Assembly (NCBI RefSeq): GCF_001269885.1
Contig: NZ_LHVH01000010.1
Coordinates: forward strand, 18,287-82,286
Length of the DNA stretch: 64,000 bases
DNA from: Pseudomonas kilonensis
GTDB taxonomy: Bacteria; Pseudomonadota; Gammaproteobacteria; Pseudomonadales; Pseudomonadaceae
Direction of reading: 5' to 3'
The notes under the pieces were generated by a model that ran no database searches, was not told the DNA's origin, and saw only the letters and a list, made by a program, of their open reading frames with translations. Position numbers and translations under genes: made by a program. Below are positions 1 through 8,171 of the stretch, piece after piece; within the stretch, counting starts at the first letter, position 1, and the number at the start of each line of letters is the position of its first letter.

Positions 1-1092
1 CAGGAAAGAGCGCACAGGTATGTGGTCACAGTCGAAAATGGCGACCAGTTCGCCGTTCAGTTGCTTCAGCGCGTGGTTGAGGTTACCGGCCTTGGCATGA
101 CGATTGTCGCTGCGAGTGATGTAGCCCACCCCCACTTCGGCGGCGAACTGGCGGAAACTCTCGCGTTTGCCGTCATCGAGAATGTAGATGTTCAGTTTGT
201 CGGCCGGCCAGTCGATGCCCATGGCCGCGTACACCGTACCTCGCACGATCGACAGGTCTTCGTTGTAGGTCGGGATCAACAGGTCGACGCTCGGCCACAG
301 GCGCGTGTCGCGCGGCAGCGGCGCCGGTTTTCGGCCCAAGGGCCAGCACGTCTGGATGTACCCCAGGATCAGCACTACCCAGGAATAAGTTTCGGCCACC
401 AGCAGGATCATCCCGCATATCAGGTCCAGGGGCTGGTTCCAGTTCAGGGTCGAGGTGTAGCGCCACCACAGGTAACGGCACGAGACGATGGTCGACAGTA
501 CTACCATCAACAACGTCGCAAAGCGGCCCGGAACCCGCCGCACCAGCAGGGCCAAGCCCCACAGCAGCAAGACGAATACCAACTGGGAGACGTAGCCGAA
601 GGGCTCGGTGATGCAAAGCAACGTAAAAACGAAGGCGACGACACCGATGGCCGCGTTGATCAATCGTTGGCTGTGACGGTCCAGGCCTTTCCACCAATGG
701 CTGCTCTGACGAATGTGCTGGCTGGACTCGGCGCGCTGGGGCAACGCTTCCAGCACCTTACCAATCCGCGTCCACTGCCGCAGGTACAGCGCTCCGACGC
801 GTTTGAGCCAGGCAGGGGGCGACAGTGTCCACACCCGCGGCCTGGCCGGGCGAACCAGCAGTAGCCAGAGGCTTTGTACCGCATAGCGCAACGGATCGCC
901 CAGGCTCGGCGCCTTGTTGCTCAGTTGTGGATACCAGCGCTTTGGCTGATTGAGCACTGCACGCCAGCTCGATGACTCCAGGCGCAACAACAGCCATGCC
1001 AGGGCGTTCATTGTCGCCAGCAGCAACGCAACTGGCGGAGTACAGTCATAGCGCCGACGCAGGTGAGCGTAAGGGAAAATGCGAGCGATCAT
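1..1092 (-). CDS. bcsA: cellulose synthase catalytic subunit BcsA, N-terminal part (cut by window edge)
   Basis: Inner-membrane family 2 glycosyltransferase that polymerises UDP-glucose into beta-1,4-glucan and feeds the growing chain through its own membrane channel. Only the first 364 codons are present. They give a long hydrophobic N-terminal half with several membrane segments (clusters near residues 130-210), then the start of the GT-A domain: LIPTYNE, the UDP-binding YILDDGK (Asp306-Asp307) and FDCDH (Asp354, Asp356). The QxxRW motif and the C-terminal PilZ domain expected of the family lie outside the window. The ATG at 1092 overlaps the bcsQ stop (ATGA), which indicates translational coupling. 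As the last gene visible in the operon it should be followed by bcsB, bcsZ and bcsC beyond the edge (inference). Confidence 0.95.
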   Translation of the reverse strand, partial: MIARIFPYAHLRRRYDCTPPVALLLATMNALAWLLLRLESSSWRAVLNQPKRWYPQLSNKAPSLGDPLRYAVQSLWLLLVRPARPRVWTLSPPAWLKRVGALYLRQWTRIGKVLEALPQRAESSQHIRQSSHWWKGLDRHSQRLINAAIGVVAFVFTLLCITEPFGYVSQLVFVLLLWGLALLVRRVPGRFATLLMVVLSTIVSCRYLWWRYTSTLNWNQPLDLICGMILLVAETYSWVVLILGYIQTCWPLGRKPAPLPRDTRLWPSVDLLIPTYNEDLSIVRGTVYAAMGIDWPADKLNIYILDDGKRESFRQFAAEVGVGYITRSDNRHAKAGNLNHALKQLNGELVAIFDCDHIPVRSFL

Positions 1093-1811
1093 GCCGTCCC
1101 CATGCGTTGGGTCAGGCACCAGGTGGCCAGGCTCAGCACATCCTGGGCAACCAGACTGGCCTGGGCATAAGCCCCCACCGGCATCTTGAACGCCTGGGCT
1201 TCGCGCATCGCTTCATCCTGATGCACGTTGAGAGGCAGCAGGCGGGCACCATATTGTTTGCGCCAGATCAGCAGCAGGTCGCGCTGCAATTGGCTGACCG
1301 GGTCGAAGCGGTTGATCAGCAGATGCTCGCGGGGGTCTTCATCCTGCTGCAACAGCACGTGACAGGCAGCATCCGCCTCGACAATCTGCAGGCGCAACGC
1401 ACAGGGTCCGACACAAGCATGACCGGGCAGTCGCAAGGGCACATCGAACAGGATCCAGTCAAAGTGTTCGGCAAGGGCGGCCTGTCGGCGGCGCCATAGA
1501 TTCGGCTCGTTTAGCAGGCGCTGCTCGATGTGGTCCTGCTCGTCCCGTTTCAGGCGGCCGTAAGGCAACACACTCAATCCCGGTTCCACGCTCCAGGCCT
1601 GGGTGTTCCAGCCCTTACCTTCGATCATGGCGCGCGCCCAGCCACCGCGCTCGCCGAAGCTGACACTGAAGTGCAGGCGAAGCAGGTTTTCCGGGCTCAT
1701 GTCGACCAGCAGCACGCGCTCGCCCAGGCTATGCAATGCATAACCTGTGGCCGCCAGCAGCGAGCTGGTGCCGACACCGCCGCGCAGACCACGCAGGCTA
1801 AGTGCGGTCAC
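1089..1811 (-). CDS. bcsQ: cellulose biosynthesis ParA/MinD-like ATPase BcsQ
   Basis: SIMIBI-class ATPase which, with BcsR, supports assembly and polar placement of the cellulose synthase complex in enterobacteria (family knowledge). 240 residues from a GTG start at 1811. The protein opens directly with the P-loop region LRGGVGTSS (residues 9-17), a deviant Walker A without the usual second lysine, as in E. coli BcsQ, followed by VLLVDMSPENLLRLHF and a later ILFDVPL. The GTG is preferred over an in-frame ATG at 1832 because it forms a GTGA overlap with the bcsR stop and starts the protein at the conserved beta strand. Its 3' end overlaps bcsA by 4 bases. Confidence 0.9.
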   Translation of the reverse strand: MTALSLRGLRGGVGTSSLLAATGYALHSLGERVLLVDMSPENLLRLHFSVSFGERGGWARAMIEGKGWNTQAWSVEPGLSVLPYGRLKRDEQDHIEQRLLNEPNLWRRRQAALAEHFDWILFDVPLRLPGHACVGPCALRLQIVEADAACHVLLQQDEDPREHLLINRFDPVSQLQRDLLLIWRKQYGARLLPLNVHQDEAMREAQAFKMPVGAYAQASLVAQDVLSLATWCLTQRMGTA

Positions 1812-2050
1812 GACAGCATCTCCAGTGCGCACTCACGTATCATCGGCAGGGCCGCCGGCTGCTGGCGTTCCATCTCTGCCAGCAGCGGCCAGCGATGCAG
1901 GGCCTTTTGCAACTCGATCTGAGCGGAGGTGTCCACGTAGTCCAGTTCGGGCAGCTCAAGCGTCAGTTTCAGGCGGGCGATGTCATCGGCACGATCCGCA
2001 CGCGACTGCACCCTGGCTTTCACTTGAAGCGCTGTGGGTAAGGCAGCCAT
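1808..2050 (-). CDS. bcsR: cellulose biosynthesis protein BcsR
   Basis: Short regulatory partner of BcsQ (80 residues; E. coli BcsR is 62). The recognisable family core is in the middle: LPELDYVDTSAQIELQKAL then HRWPLLAEM, closely matching the enterobacterial PDIDYxDIS...LKRWPLLAEF pattern. In E. coli BcsR and BcsQ form a complex that stabilises the synthase and helps recruit BcsE. The ATG at 2050 has a GGAG ribosome-binding site just upstream and lies inside the end of bcsG (31-base overlap). The gene ends in a GTGA overlap with bcsQ. The extra residues at the C-terminus have no recognised function. Confidence 0.9.
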   Translation of the reverse strand: MAALPTALQVKARVQSRADRADDIARLKLTLELPELDYVDTSAQIELQKALHRWPLLAEMERQQPAALPMIRECALEMLS

Positions 2051-3648
2051 TCTGCTTTCTCCTTGATTCGTATGTAAGGTTTCCCGGCGTAGTCAACGAC
2101 CACCGTGCCAGCGTTTTCGGAGACTGCCGCTGTCTGCGGCAGATTGCTCAGCAGGGCCGACCAGTTGAGACCCTGGCCATCCCCCTGGGGCTGGGCGCTA
2201 TACAAGCGGCTGATGATTTCCGACAGGGCCAGGAAACTGCTCGGATCGGTGATGTGCAGGGGGGCAGAACCGGGGTTATGCCCCATGCCCACCAACTTGA
2301 TGCCGACCGGCACGAGGGTAATGGCCTGGCTCGGGATCTCGCGCATGCCGGCGATCTGCATACGGTCGCCATGCAGCGCCGCACCATGCTCCGGCACGAT
2401 CACCACCACTACCCGACGGCCACTGAGTTCCAGTTGTTTGATGAAGCCATTGAGGTCATCGATCAGCCCTTGGGCGAGCTGTTTGTAATCGCTGCTGCTG
2501 GTGCCGCCATCAGCGGTCAGCACACGGTTGCCGTCATGCAGTGTGGTGGTGTTGTAGAACAGCGCCACGCGATCGTTCTTTTCTGCTTCGCGGTGCTTCC
2601 ACCAGGCGTCCAGTACCTGGGCATCGCTCAGGATCGGTGAACCGTCGAAACCCACCAAGGCACGCGGTAATTTGCTGGTACTGATCGCGGGACTCGGCAA
2701 TGACCCTTGGGCGCGGACTTCGTCAAGGAAGCCTTCGAACTGCCCCGTGTGGTTGAGCATGACTTCGCTGGAAAAGCCCAGCTTGCTCAGGTCGTCCATC
2801 AACCTGCACTGCTCCGGGGCGGTGCCATAGAGCTGCTTGTGCGGAACCTGTCCACAACTGGCGCGCAACAGGCGGATCGCCGCCGGGCCGCTGTAGGAAG
2901 TGGCCGAGTTGAAGTTGTCGAAAATAACGTCCATCTGCTGGAACAGCGTGTTATCACGCAGCCCCACGGTTTCCAGGTCATCCCAGGCCATGGAGCAGAT
3001 ATTGATCAGCAACAGGTCGAAAGGCTGCGCTGCAGAGGTCGCAGGCTTGAACTCCACCTGCCGCCCAGCCTCGGTGCTATAGAACTTCTGCAGGTAGGCT
3101 TCCAGTGTCGCGCTGTCCGGGGGGGCCGTGCTCACCGCTGCAATGGCAGCGCCACTGGCCGCCGCCGCGACCGGCTCGTTGCTGGGGCTCAGGGCTAGCA
3201 CATTCGCGCTGGCCAGCCAGGCTAAACCCAGCACACTCAGAGTGGTCAGGCGCAGCCAGTGCCGGACGAAAGCGTAGACCACCACCAACAGCGCCAGCAG
3301 CGCACACAGGTTCCAGTCAATGAAACGACCCATCAGTTCGACGATGTATGCACCGCTGAAATCCAGCACGCCTGGCTGGCTCAGCAGGCGGCTGAAGGGC
3401 GGCAGCCAGGTGTCCTGGTAAAACAGCGCAACACCCACGGGGATCGCGATGACTGTGCGCAGGATACGCAGATAACGATGCGGCAACGGCAGCAGCAACG
3501 CCGCCGCGAATACCAGGTTGGGCAATACCTGCAAGTTCAGGTAACCCGCCCACAGCAATACGAACTTGAGGATGAAATACAGATTCCAGGGGCCCAGGCC
3601 CGGCCAGACGCGCACTGACGCCGGGTTAATGACTTCAAACTGGCTCAT
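2020..3648 (-). CDS. bcsG: cellulose phosphoethanolamine transferase BcsG
   Basis: Membrane-anchored zinc enzyme that moves phosphoethanolamine from phosphatidylethanolamine to glucose units of the nascent cellulose, on the periplasmic side. 542 residues from the ATG at 3648 (MSQFEV); an upstream in-frame start would be unrelated sequence. Membrane segments fill residues 25-155. The alkaline-phosphatase-like domain follows with every active-site residue known from E. coli BcsG in place: Cys218 (NICSMAWDD), nucleophile Ser253 (SYSGPA), His371 (TTLHDGN), Glu420-His421 (VPEHG). The first three sit exactly 25 residues before their E. coli counterparts. It overlaps bcsF by 14 bases and bcsR by 31. 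Intact residues argue that the strain makes pEtN-cellulose. Confidence 0.95.
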   Translation of the reverse strand: MSQFEVINPASVRVWPGLGPWNLYFILKFVLLWAGYLNLQVLPNLVFAAALLLPLPHRYLRILRTVIAIPVGVALFYQDTWLPPFSRLLSQPGVLDFSGAYIVELMGRFIDWNLCALLALLVVVYAFVRHWLRLTTLSVLGLAWLASANVLALSPSNEPVAAAASGAAIAAVSTAPPDSATLEAYLQKFYSTEAGRQVEFKPATSAAQPFDLLLINICSMAWDDLETVGLRDNTLFQQMDVIFDNFNSATSYSGPAAIRLLRASCGQVPHKQLYGTAPEQCRLMDDLSKLGFSSEVMLNHTGQFEGFLDEVRAQGSLPSPAISTSKLPRALVGFDGSPILSDAQVLDAWWKHREAEKNDRVALFYNTTTLHDGNRVLTADGGTSSSDYKQLAQGLIDDLNGFIKQLELSGRRVVVVIVPEHGAALHGDRMQIAGMREIPSQAITLVPVGIKLVGMGHNPGSAPLHITDPSSFLALSEIISRLYSAQPQGDGQGLNWSALLSNLPQTAAVSENAGTVVVDYAGKPYIRIKEKAEWLPYPQRFK

Positions 3649-3826
3649 TGGGCTCGCTCTGGGCTGGGGCACGACGACGCACACCACGGGACTTCAGGTA
3701 ACGCGGGGGCAAGAGACCCTGCACGACAGATAGAAAATGGCGACCGAACCTGATCAGTACTACGATCAGTGCCAGGGTCAGCAGGCTGCTGAGGCCAATC
3801 ACCTGGATCAGCTGGGAATAACTCAT
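3635..3826 (-). CDS. bcsF: cellulose biosynthesis protein BcsF
   Basis: Single-pass inner-membrane peptide (63 residues) that in E. coli recruits the c-di-GMP sensor BcsE to the membrane and couples it to BcsG. One hydrophobic helix (residues about 8-26, IGLSSLLTLALIVVLI) is followed by a basic cytoplasmic tail containing LPPRYLKSRGVRRR, which resembles the KPRYVKPAGTLRR tail of the E. coli protein. The ATG at 3826 makes an ATGA overlap with the bcsE stop, so it is preferred over a TTG two codons upstream. Its position between bcsE and bcsG supports the call for so short a protein. Confidence 0.88.
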   Translation of the reverse strand: MSYSQLIQVIGLSSLLTLALIVVLIRFGRHFLSVVQGLLPPRYLKSRGVRRRAPAQSEPNEPV

Positions 3827-5364
3827 GAACAAGGGTCCGTAATGGGCAGTGTGGTGCGTCGAGGCGAATAGGCAACACGGCCGGCAGCTTCGGCGGCGCT
3901 ACTGGCCGTGCGTTCTTCTGCCAGAGCGAACGTGGGAGGCAGCAAGGGCGCCGCAAGGAAGTCCTCGCGCGGCAACGCTTCAACGCTTTGGAGAATCTGG
4001 AAACTGCTGAAAAGATCGCGCCAGGCGAGCCGACAGATATTCCCCAATGCCGGTTCCAGTCCGTCCGCGCGACAGCCAAACAAGAACAGATAAAAGGCAC
4101 CGTTGACCACGCAGGCGACGTCACCGAAACGACGCAAGCCGATTTGACTAAAGTACTGCTCGATTTCCAGGCCACCGCGCGGCATCAGCTTGAGCAGTTG
4201 GTGGCTGATTTCTCCAGAGGCGCCGTTATAGACGCGCTCCACCATGCCGATGAATTCCTGGGGCGTTAACAGACCGCGCTCGGGGGGCGGCCGCAGACGT
4301 TCGAATAGAGACTGGAAGTTGGTGGTGCGGCTCTGGCGCCAGGTCTGGCCCTGGGCTCTGTCGATGATGCTGAAGAAGTGCGCCAGCGTCGTCCCATAGG
4401 GCACGGTGATGTTGGCACCGCAGGACACCAGCAAACGCTCGTCCCGATAACGCAGGCAGGGCTCCATCTCGCGGATGATGATCTTCAGTGCGATACCGCA
4501 GCGCTCGCGCAGGGCGTGAATCTGACGAGCCAACGCTTCGACGTGCAGGTTGCTGTCGATGGCCACGATGATACTGGCAGCACGCGCGTGACTGGCTTGT
4601 TGGAGCAAGTCCTCGCGGCTCTCGAACAGCCTCCACTGATCCGACAACGGCGGCGAGCCTTCAAGCACAGAACGCTGGGTCAGGTAGATCCGCTGGTCGT
4701 CGGTATGGGGCGCTTGCACATTGGCCTGCTCATTGACCGACAGCGCAAACCCGTCCACCAGCAATTCGAGCTCGAACTCCTGCCCGCTGCACACGCCCAG
4801 TTCGCTGCGCCAGTAGTGCAATTGATAGCGAATACCACCATCACGGCGATAGAGCTGAGCGAGCCCGGAGATCGTATCGTTGAGCCGCAACAAACCGTCA
4901 TGCAATTGAGGTGTCTGGCCATGGCTGATCACCAACAGGGAACATTGGCGTGCGCCCAGCCATTGCCTCAGGGACAGACAGCAATGCCGCAGCTGCGGCG
5001 CGACGTCGTCCTGCCATGCGCTCCCCGGCAGCATCAACACAATGGTAGTGCCGGCAACCGGAGCAGCACGGGTCAGCTCGCCGACCAGCGATTTGAGGGT
5101 CAGGCCAATGTCGTCTTTGTTGATGTCAAACAGCTTCAGCTGACCAGGACCGGTATCGGCCGCCAGTTCCTGGGCCAGGTCCTGACTTGAATGTCCGCAG
5201 CACACTAACATCCCTTGCGCATGGGCCGGCATCGCTGCCAGGCACTGGACCGCCAGCGCGGCAGAGTCGCTCGCCTGATCCACTGCCACCCAATAGAGCC
5301 CGCCGTCACGTAACAAGATCTGCTCATCGCGCAGATGGCGGATGTCTAAGGTGACCTGACTCAA
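3823..5364 (-). CDS. bcsE: c-di-GMP-binding cellulose biosynthesis protein BcsE
   Basis: Cytosolic c-di-GMP receptor of the cellulose machinery, 513 residues (E. coli BcsE 523). It has the GIL (GGDEF I-site-like) domain signature RFGD at about residues 410-413, in the same place as the RxGD of E. coli BcsE, within RRFGDVACVVNGAFYLFLF. The N-terminal half matches the degenerate receiver/NTPase-like region of the family. The start is a TTG at 5364: a GGGAG ribosome-binding site sits 8 bases upstream, and no ATG is available in this frame. First gene of the bcsEFGRQA run; a FleQ-like box lies about 310 bases upstream. The stop overlaps bcsF (ATGA). Confidence 0.9.
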   Translation of the reverse strand: MSQVTLDIRHLRDEQILLRDGGLYWVAVDQASDSAALAVQCLAAMPAHAQGMLVCCGHSSQDLAQELAADTGPGQLKLFDINKDDIGLTLKSLVGELTRAAPVAGTTIVLMLPGSAWQDDVAPQLRHCCLSLRQWLGARQCSLLVISHGQTPQLHDGLLRLNDTISGLAQLYRRDGGIRYQLHYWRSELGVCSGQEFELELLVDGFALSVNEQANVQAPHTDDQRIYLTQRSVLEGSPPLSDQWRLFESREDLLQQASHARAASIIVAIDSNLHVEALARQIHALRERCGIALKIIIREMEPCLRYRDERLLVSCGANITVPYGTTLAHFFSIIDRAQGQTWRQSRTTNFQSLFERLRPPPERGLLTPQEFIGMVERVYNGASGEISHQLLKLMPRGGLEIEQYFSQIGLRRFGDVACVVNGAFYLFLFGCRADGLEPALGNICRLAWRDLFSSFQILQSVEALPREDFLAAPLLPPTFALAEERTASSAAEAAGRVAYSPRRTTLPITDPCS

Positions 5365-5674
5365 ATGAAACTCCCTTTTCCTTTAAATCGGATGCGGCGC
5401 GATCAGCACCTTCCCTGGCGTTACAGTTTTTCAATGCGTCACGTTTCTGACGACTAGCACAAGCTCTCCGAGCCGGGCTCAGTGTCAGACTTAGTCAGCA
5501 TGAATAGGATGTTGCACTGCCAAGCAGCCCCCATGATGTTCAGGACGCAAGCTTTCAAAGCAGTATCGAGCGGCTGGAAGAGGACGAAACATCGCATTCT
5601 CCGCCGATCACCATTGCCAGACTCTCTTATGCCTCGGTGACGGCGCGCAATTGTGATGACGTCGGACTGATAGT

Positions 5675-5688
5675 GTCAATAAATTGTA
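5675..5688. promoter_or_regulatory. candidate FleQ box
   Basis: GTCAATAAATTGTA matches 12 of 14 positions of the FleQ consensus GTCANTAAATTGAC (consensus from memory, P. aeruginosa work). FleQ is the c-di-GMP-responsive activator/repressor of exopolysaccharide operons in Pseudomonas, including cellulose genes in several species. It lies about 310 bases upstream of the bcsE start. Binding is inferred. Confidence 0.5.
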
Positions 5689-5696
5689 ATAAATTA

Positions 5697-5711
5697 GCTC
5701 AAATATTGAGC
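5697..5711. repeat. inverted repeat beside the FleQ-like box
   Basis: GCTCAA-ATA-TTGAGC, a perfect 6-bp dyad with a 3-base centre, nine bases from the FleQ-like box. Its inner TCAAATATTGA resembles the core of that box, so it could be a second binding site. It could equally be an unrelated operator. Confidence 0.4.
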
Positions 5712-5859
5712 GTAAACGGTCGTCGTGATCGTTTCGCCATTTTATTGGCGAGTGGGCCGGGCAGCCTCATTTCAACACGCTGATTTATACGCGGATTTTC
5801 GGTGAAAGATGGCGACTGGACGGCCACAATGCGCAGAACTGCCCTGATCTTCGCTGTGA

Positions 5860-6045
5860 CCGTCGAGCATCGACACCAGCCAAATCCCGCTGACGATACG
5901 GCGCTCGGCCTATACCGCCGGGTTCAACACCTTGTTGCAACTGCTGGCGATGTTCACGCTGTTCACTGCCACCGTGGTCTTTTTATTCCTGGGTCGCCAA
6001 GGCGAGGTCTACGTCGGTGTCGATTACTTGCCGCGCTATTTCCCA
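5860..6045 (+). pseudogene. probable remnant of a membrane-protein gene
   Basis: In the frame starting at 5860, right after a TGA, about 60 codons read SIDTSQIPLTIRRSAYTAGF followed by a strongly hydrophobic run (LLQLLAMFTLFTATVVFLFL) and a polar tail ending YLPRYFP. This looks like one transmembrane segment of a real protein. There is no start codon or ribosome-binding site, stops lie just upstream in the same frame, and the coherent sequence ends where the 3' end of the minus-strand regulator begins. I do not recognise the family. A chance hydrophobic frame cannot be excluded. Confidence 0.25.
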
Positions 6046-7124
6046 TCTTGTTGCATCAGGGCCTTGCGTAACTTCCCTGGCGACATGCCAAACATACTCT
6101 GAAAGTGCCGAATAAAATGCGGCGCATCCGCGAAGCCACATTCAAAGGCGATCTCGCCGATCTGGCGATCGGAACTCACCAGCAGCCATCTGCCGAACCG
6201 GAGTCGGACCTGACGGTAGAACTGGGCTGGGCTGTTGTTGGTTTCAGCGACAAACAGGCGTTCCAATTGCCGTTTACTGGTGCCGACCAGATGCGCAATG
6301 GCCTCGATATCCAGGGGGTGGGCCATGTGTTTTTCCATCAACATCACGGCTTCGTGCAATCGACGATTGGATGAACTGGCGTACCCGAGCGCCTTGCGTC
6401 GGTCGACGAAACTGTTGGACGTGTTCTTTGCCACCGTCATCTGATGCACAACTTTGCCCGCACGATCCGGCCCGCAATGCAGGCCGATCAGATGAAGCGC
6501 CAACTCGATGACTGAAACACCGCCCGCGCAGGTAATCCGCTCCCCGTCGATCAGAAAGTCCCTGTTGATGACAAAGCGCAACGTAGGAAAGCGGTGCTTC
6601 CAGTCGTCGCCATGGTAGGCGTGGACACACGCCGTTCGCCCCTCCATCAGGCCATGTTGCGCGAGCACGAAGCTGCCGGTGCACAGGCCGATCAACGGCA
6701 CCTGTGCGGCCGCGGCCTGGTGGAGGAACGCGGGATAGGTTTTCGGCACCGCCTCGATGGAATCGAGCAATCCACCAATCACCACGATGTAGTCGAAACG
6801 CTCCGGGTCAGCGAGTTCACTGTCGATCGGTACGTCCAGTCCGCTACTGGAAATGACTCTTTGCCCGGGCGTGCCGAGTACTTTCCATTGGCAGCGGATG
6901 GGGCGGCTTTGATCACCCGTATCGGCGGCATGCCGCAACGCATCGGTCAGCCCTGACAGCGACAGCAAGGGGAAGCGTGGCCACAACATGATGCCAATAG
7001 ACAACTCGGCGGTGCCGCGGCGCATGGGTGGATGACGCGCCTGCCCATGATCGAGCCCGTCCACGAGGCTTTCCTGGGATGCCACAGGCTCTGTGCCGCC
7101 AGAATGTCGCAAATGTTCAATCAT
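6036..7124 (-). CDS. GlxA-family transcriptional regulator (DJ-1/PfpI domain plus AraC HTH)
   Basis: Predicted activator of the divergent transport/amidase genes. 362 residues. An N-terminal class I glutamine-amidotransferase-like (DJ-1/PfpI) domain spans about residues 40-215, with the nucleophile-elbow-like GLCTGS around Cys148. An AraC-type double helix-turn-helix occupies residues 255-358, ending in the typical DAPHFIRHFQSMFGMSPGKLRK. This is the architecture of GlxA, CdhR, ArgR and GbdR, which sense amino acids or quaternary amines in Pseudomonas. The start is uncertain: Met34 at 7025 (MRRGTAELSIGIML) begins at the first conserved strand and may be the true one. It diverges from the substrate-binding protein gene, with 99 bases between them for operators. 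Confidence 0.85.
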   Translation of the reverse strand: MIEHLRHSGGTEPVASQESLVDGLDHGQARHPPMRRGTAELSIGIMLWPRFPLLSLSGLTDALRHAADTGDQSRPIRCQWKVLGTPGQRVISSSGLDVPIDSELADPERFDYIVVIGGLLDSIEAVPKTYPAFLHQAAAAQVPLIGLCTGSFVLAQHGLMEGRTACVHAYHGDDWKHRFPTLRFVINRDFLIDGERITCAGGVSVIELALHLIGLHCGPDRAGKVVHQMTVAKNTSNSFVDRRKALGYASSSNRRLHEAVMLMEKHMAHPLDIEAIAHLVGTSKRQLERLFVAETNNSPAQFYRQVRLRFGRWLLVSSDRQIGEIAFECGFADAPHFIRHFQSMFGMSPGKLRKALMQQDGK

Positions 7125-7223
7125 TCGTGCAAAGCATCCAACAAGTTATACCGCCGCTCCCACTACGATGGGCCGATGCGAAACGTTCTGCTGCCACCAT
7201 AAAAAACGATCGAGGAGCATCCG

Positions 7224-8093
7224 ATGAAGACGTCCAAAGTTCAGCGTTTTTCCGCTATTTGTGCCGGTTTTATGGTGTCCGTGCTGGCTGCGGCACCGGT
7301 GTTCGCGTTGGAGACAGTAGCGCCGGGAAGCCTGACCATCGCCTTCAGTGGTGATATGCCAGGAACAGGGTATCAAGATAGTCGGATGGTCGGCTATGAC
7401 GGTGAAATCCTTCAACAAATTTCCGAAAAAATGGGCCTTAAGGTCAAACCGGCATTAATGGAGTGGTCAGGGACGATTGCCTCGGTGCAGTCCAAGCGCG
7501 TGGATGTCATGGCAGGCACCATGGGCTGGACCGAACAACGCTCGAAAATCATGGCCTTGAGCGACCCGATCCACTACTTCAAGAACGGTATCACTCAGAC
7601 AGACAAGACCAACTGGAACAGCCTCAAGGATTTGCAAGGCAAGAAAGTTGGCACCATCACAGGTTTTTCGTTCATCCCTGAGATGCGCAAGATCGATGGC
7701 CTGCAAGTCGCCCTGTACGACACGTCTGATGCGGCCGTTCGCGATCTGCTCGCCGGACGCATCGATGCGGTGATCGGCGACCCACCGGTCATGCAATACG
7801 CCATTTCCCGCAATGAGCAATGGCACCTGCATTTCAACGCCTTCGTCGACAACGATCCGAATTTCCCATTGCTGACTGGCTTGGGTCAGGTGGTGTTCGG
7901 CTTCAACAAGGCCAGTCCGGAACTGGTGGCGGCGGTCAACGCGCAGATTCAGACGCTCTGGAAAAACTGTGAGATGCGCAAGATCGGTGCTCGCTACGGC
8001 CTGACTCAGGATGTCTGGTTCATGCCCGAAGGCAAGGACCTGCGCTTGGGCGTCGACCGCCCGGCGGACTGGACGCTGCCCGGCTGCAAATAA
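7224..8093 (+). CDS. amino-acid ABC transporter periplasmic substrate-binding protein
   Basis: Family 3 (polar amino acid type) solute-binding protein, 289 residues. A signal peptide covers residues 1-28 (basic start, hydrophobic core, cleavage after VFA). The mature part has the two-lobe SBP_bac_3 layout: SGDMPGTGYQDSRMVGYDGE and the VGYDGEILQQISEKMGL strand, then LKDLQGKKVGTITG and AGRIDAVIGDPPV in the second lobe. GAGGAG precedes the ATG. First gene of a run encoding a complete importer, an amidase, an amine-oxidising flavoenzyme and a RidA protein, so the ligand is probably an amide or an unusual amino acid. The exact ligand cannot be read from the sequence. Confidence 0.9.
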   Translation: MKTSKVQRFSAICAGFMVSVLAAAPVFALETVAPGSLTIAFSGDMPGTGYQDSRMVGYDGEILQQISEKMGLKVKPALMEWSGTIASVQSKRVDVMAGTMGWTEQRSKIMALSDPIHYFKNGITQTDKTNWNSLKDLQGKKVGTITGFSFIPEMRKIDGLQVALYDTSDAAVRDLLAGRIDAVIGDPPVMQYAISRNEQWHLHFNAFVDNDPNFPLLTGLGQVVFGFNKASPELVAAVNAQIQTLWKNCEMRKIGARYGLTQDVWFMPEGKDLRLGVDRPADWTLPGCK

Positions 8094-8171
8094 GTGTGTG
8101 CGGCGATGGGGCGGACTCCTGCGGATGCACCGACTCATCGCCATGCCTATAACAAAAAGAGGTTAGCCAAG

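Larger units (their letters stand above)
5365..6035. other. intergenic region upstream of bcsE
   Basis: A 671-base stretch without an intact gene. The part next to bcsE (5365-5640) shows nothing recognisable beyond the bcsE ribosome-binding site. An A+T-rich patch at 5670-5715 carries a FleQ-like box and an adjacent inverted repeat, the likely control region for the cellulose operon. From about 5860 to the end of the regulator gene at 6036 a plus-strand frame encodes a hydrophobic segment without a start, listed separately as a probable gene remnant. Confidence 0.7.

Noticed and set aside
1812..1832. ATG start for bcsQ at 1832
   Set aside because: The GTG at 1811 overlaps the bcsR stop (GTGA) and begins at the conserved strand before the P-loop.
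1747..2640. Plus-strand frames opposite bcsG/bcsR
   Set aside because: Overlap genes with family motifs on the minus strand; the plus-strand translations resemble nothing.
5500..5560. sigma-54-like TTGGCA..TGCA sequence upstream of bcsE on the minus strand
   Set aside because: The GG and GC dinucleotides are not at the required 10-base spacing.
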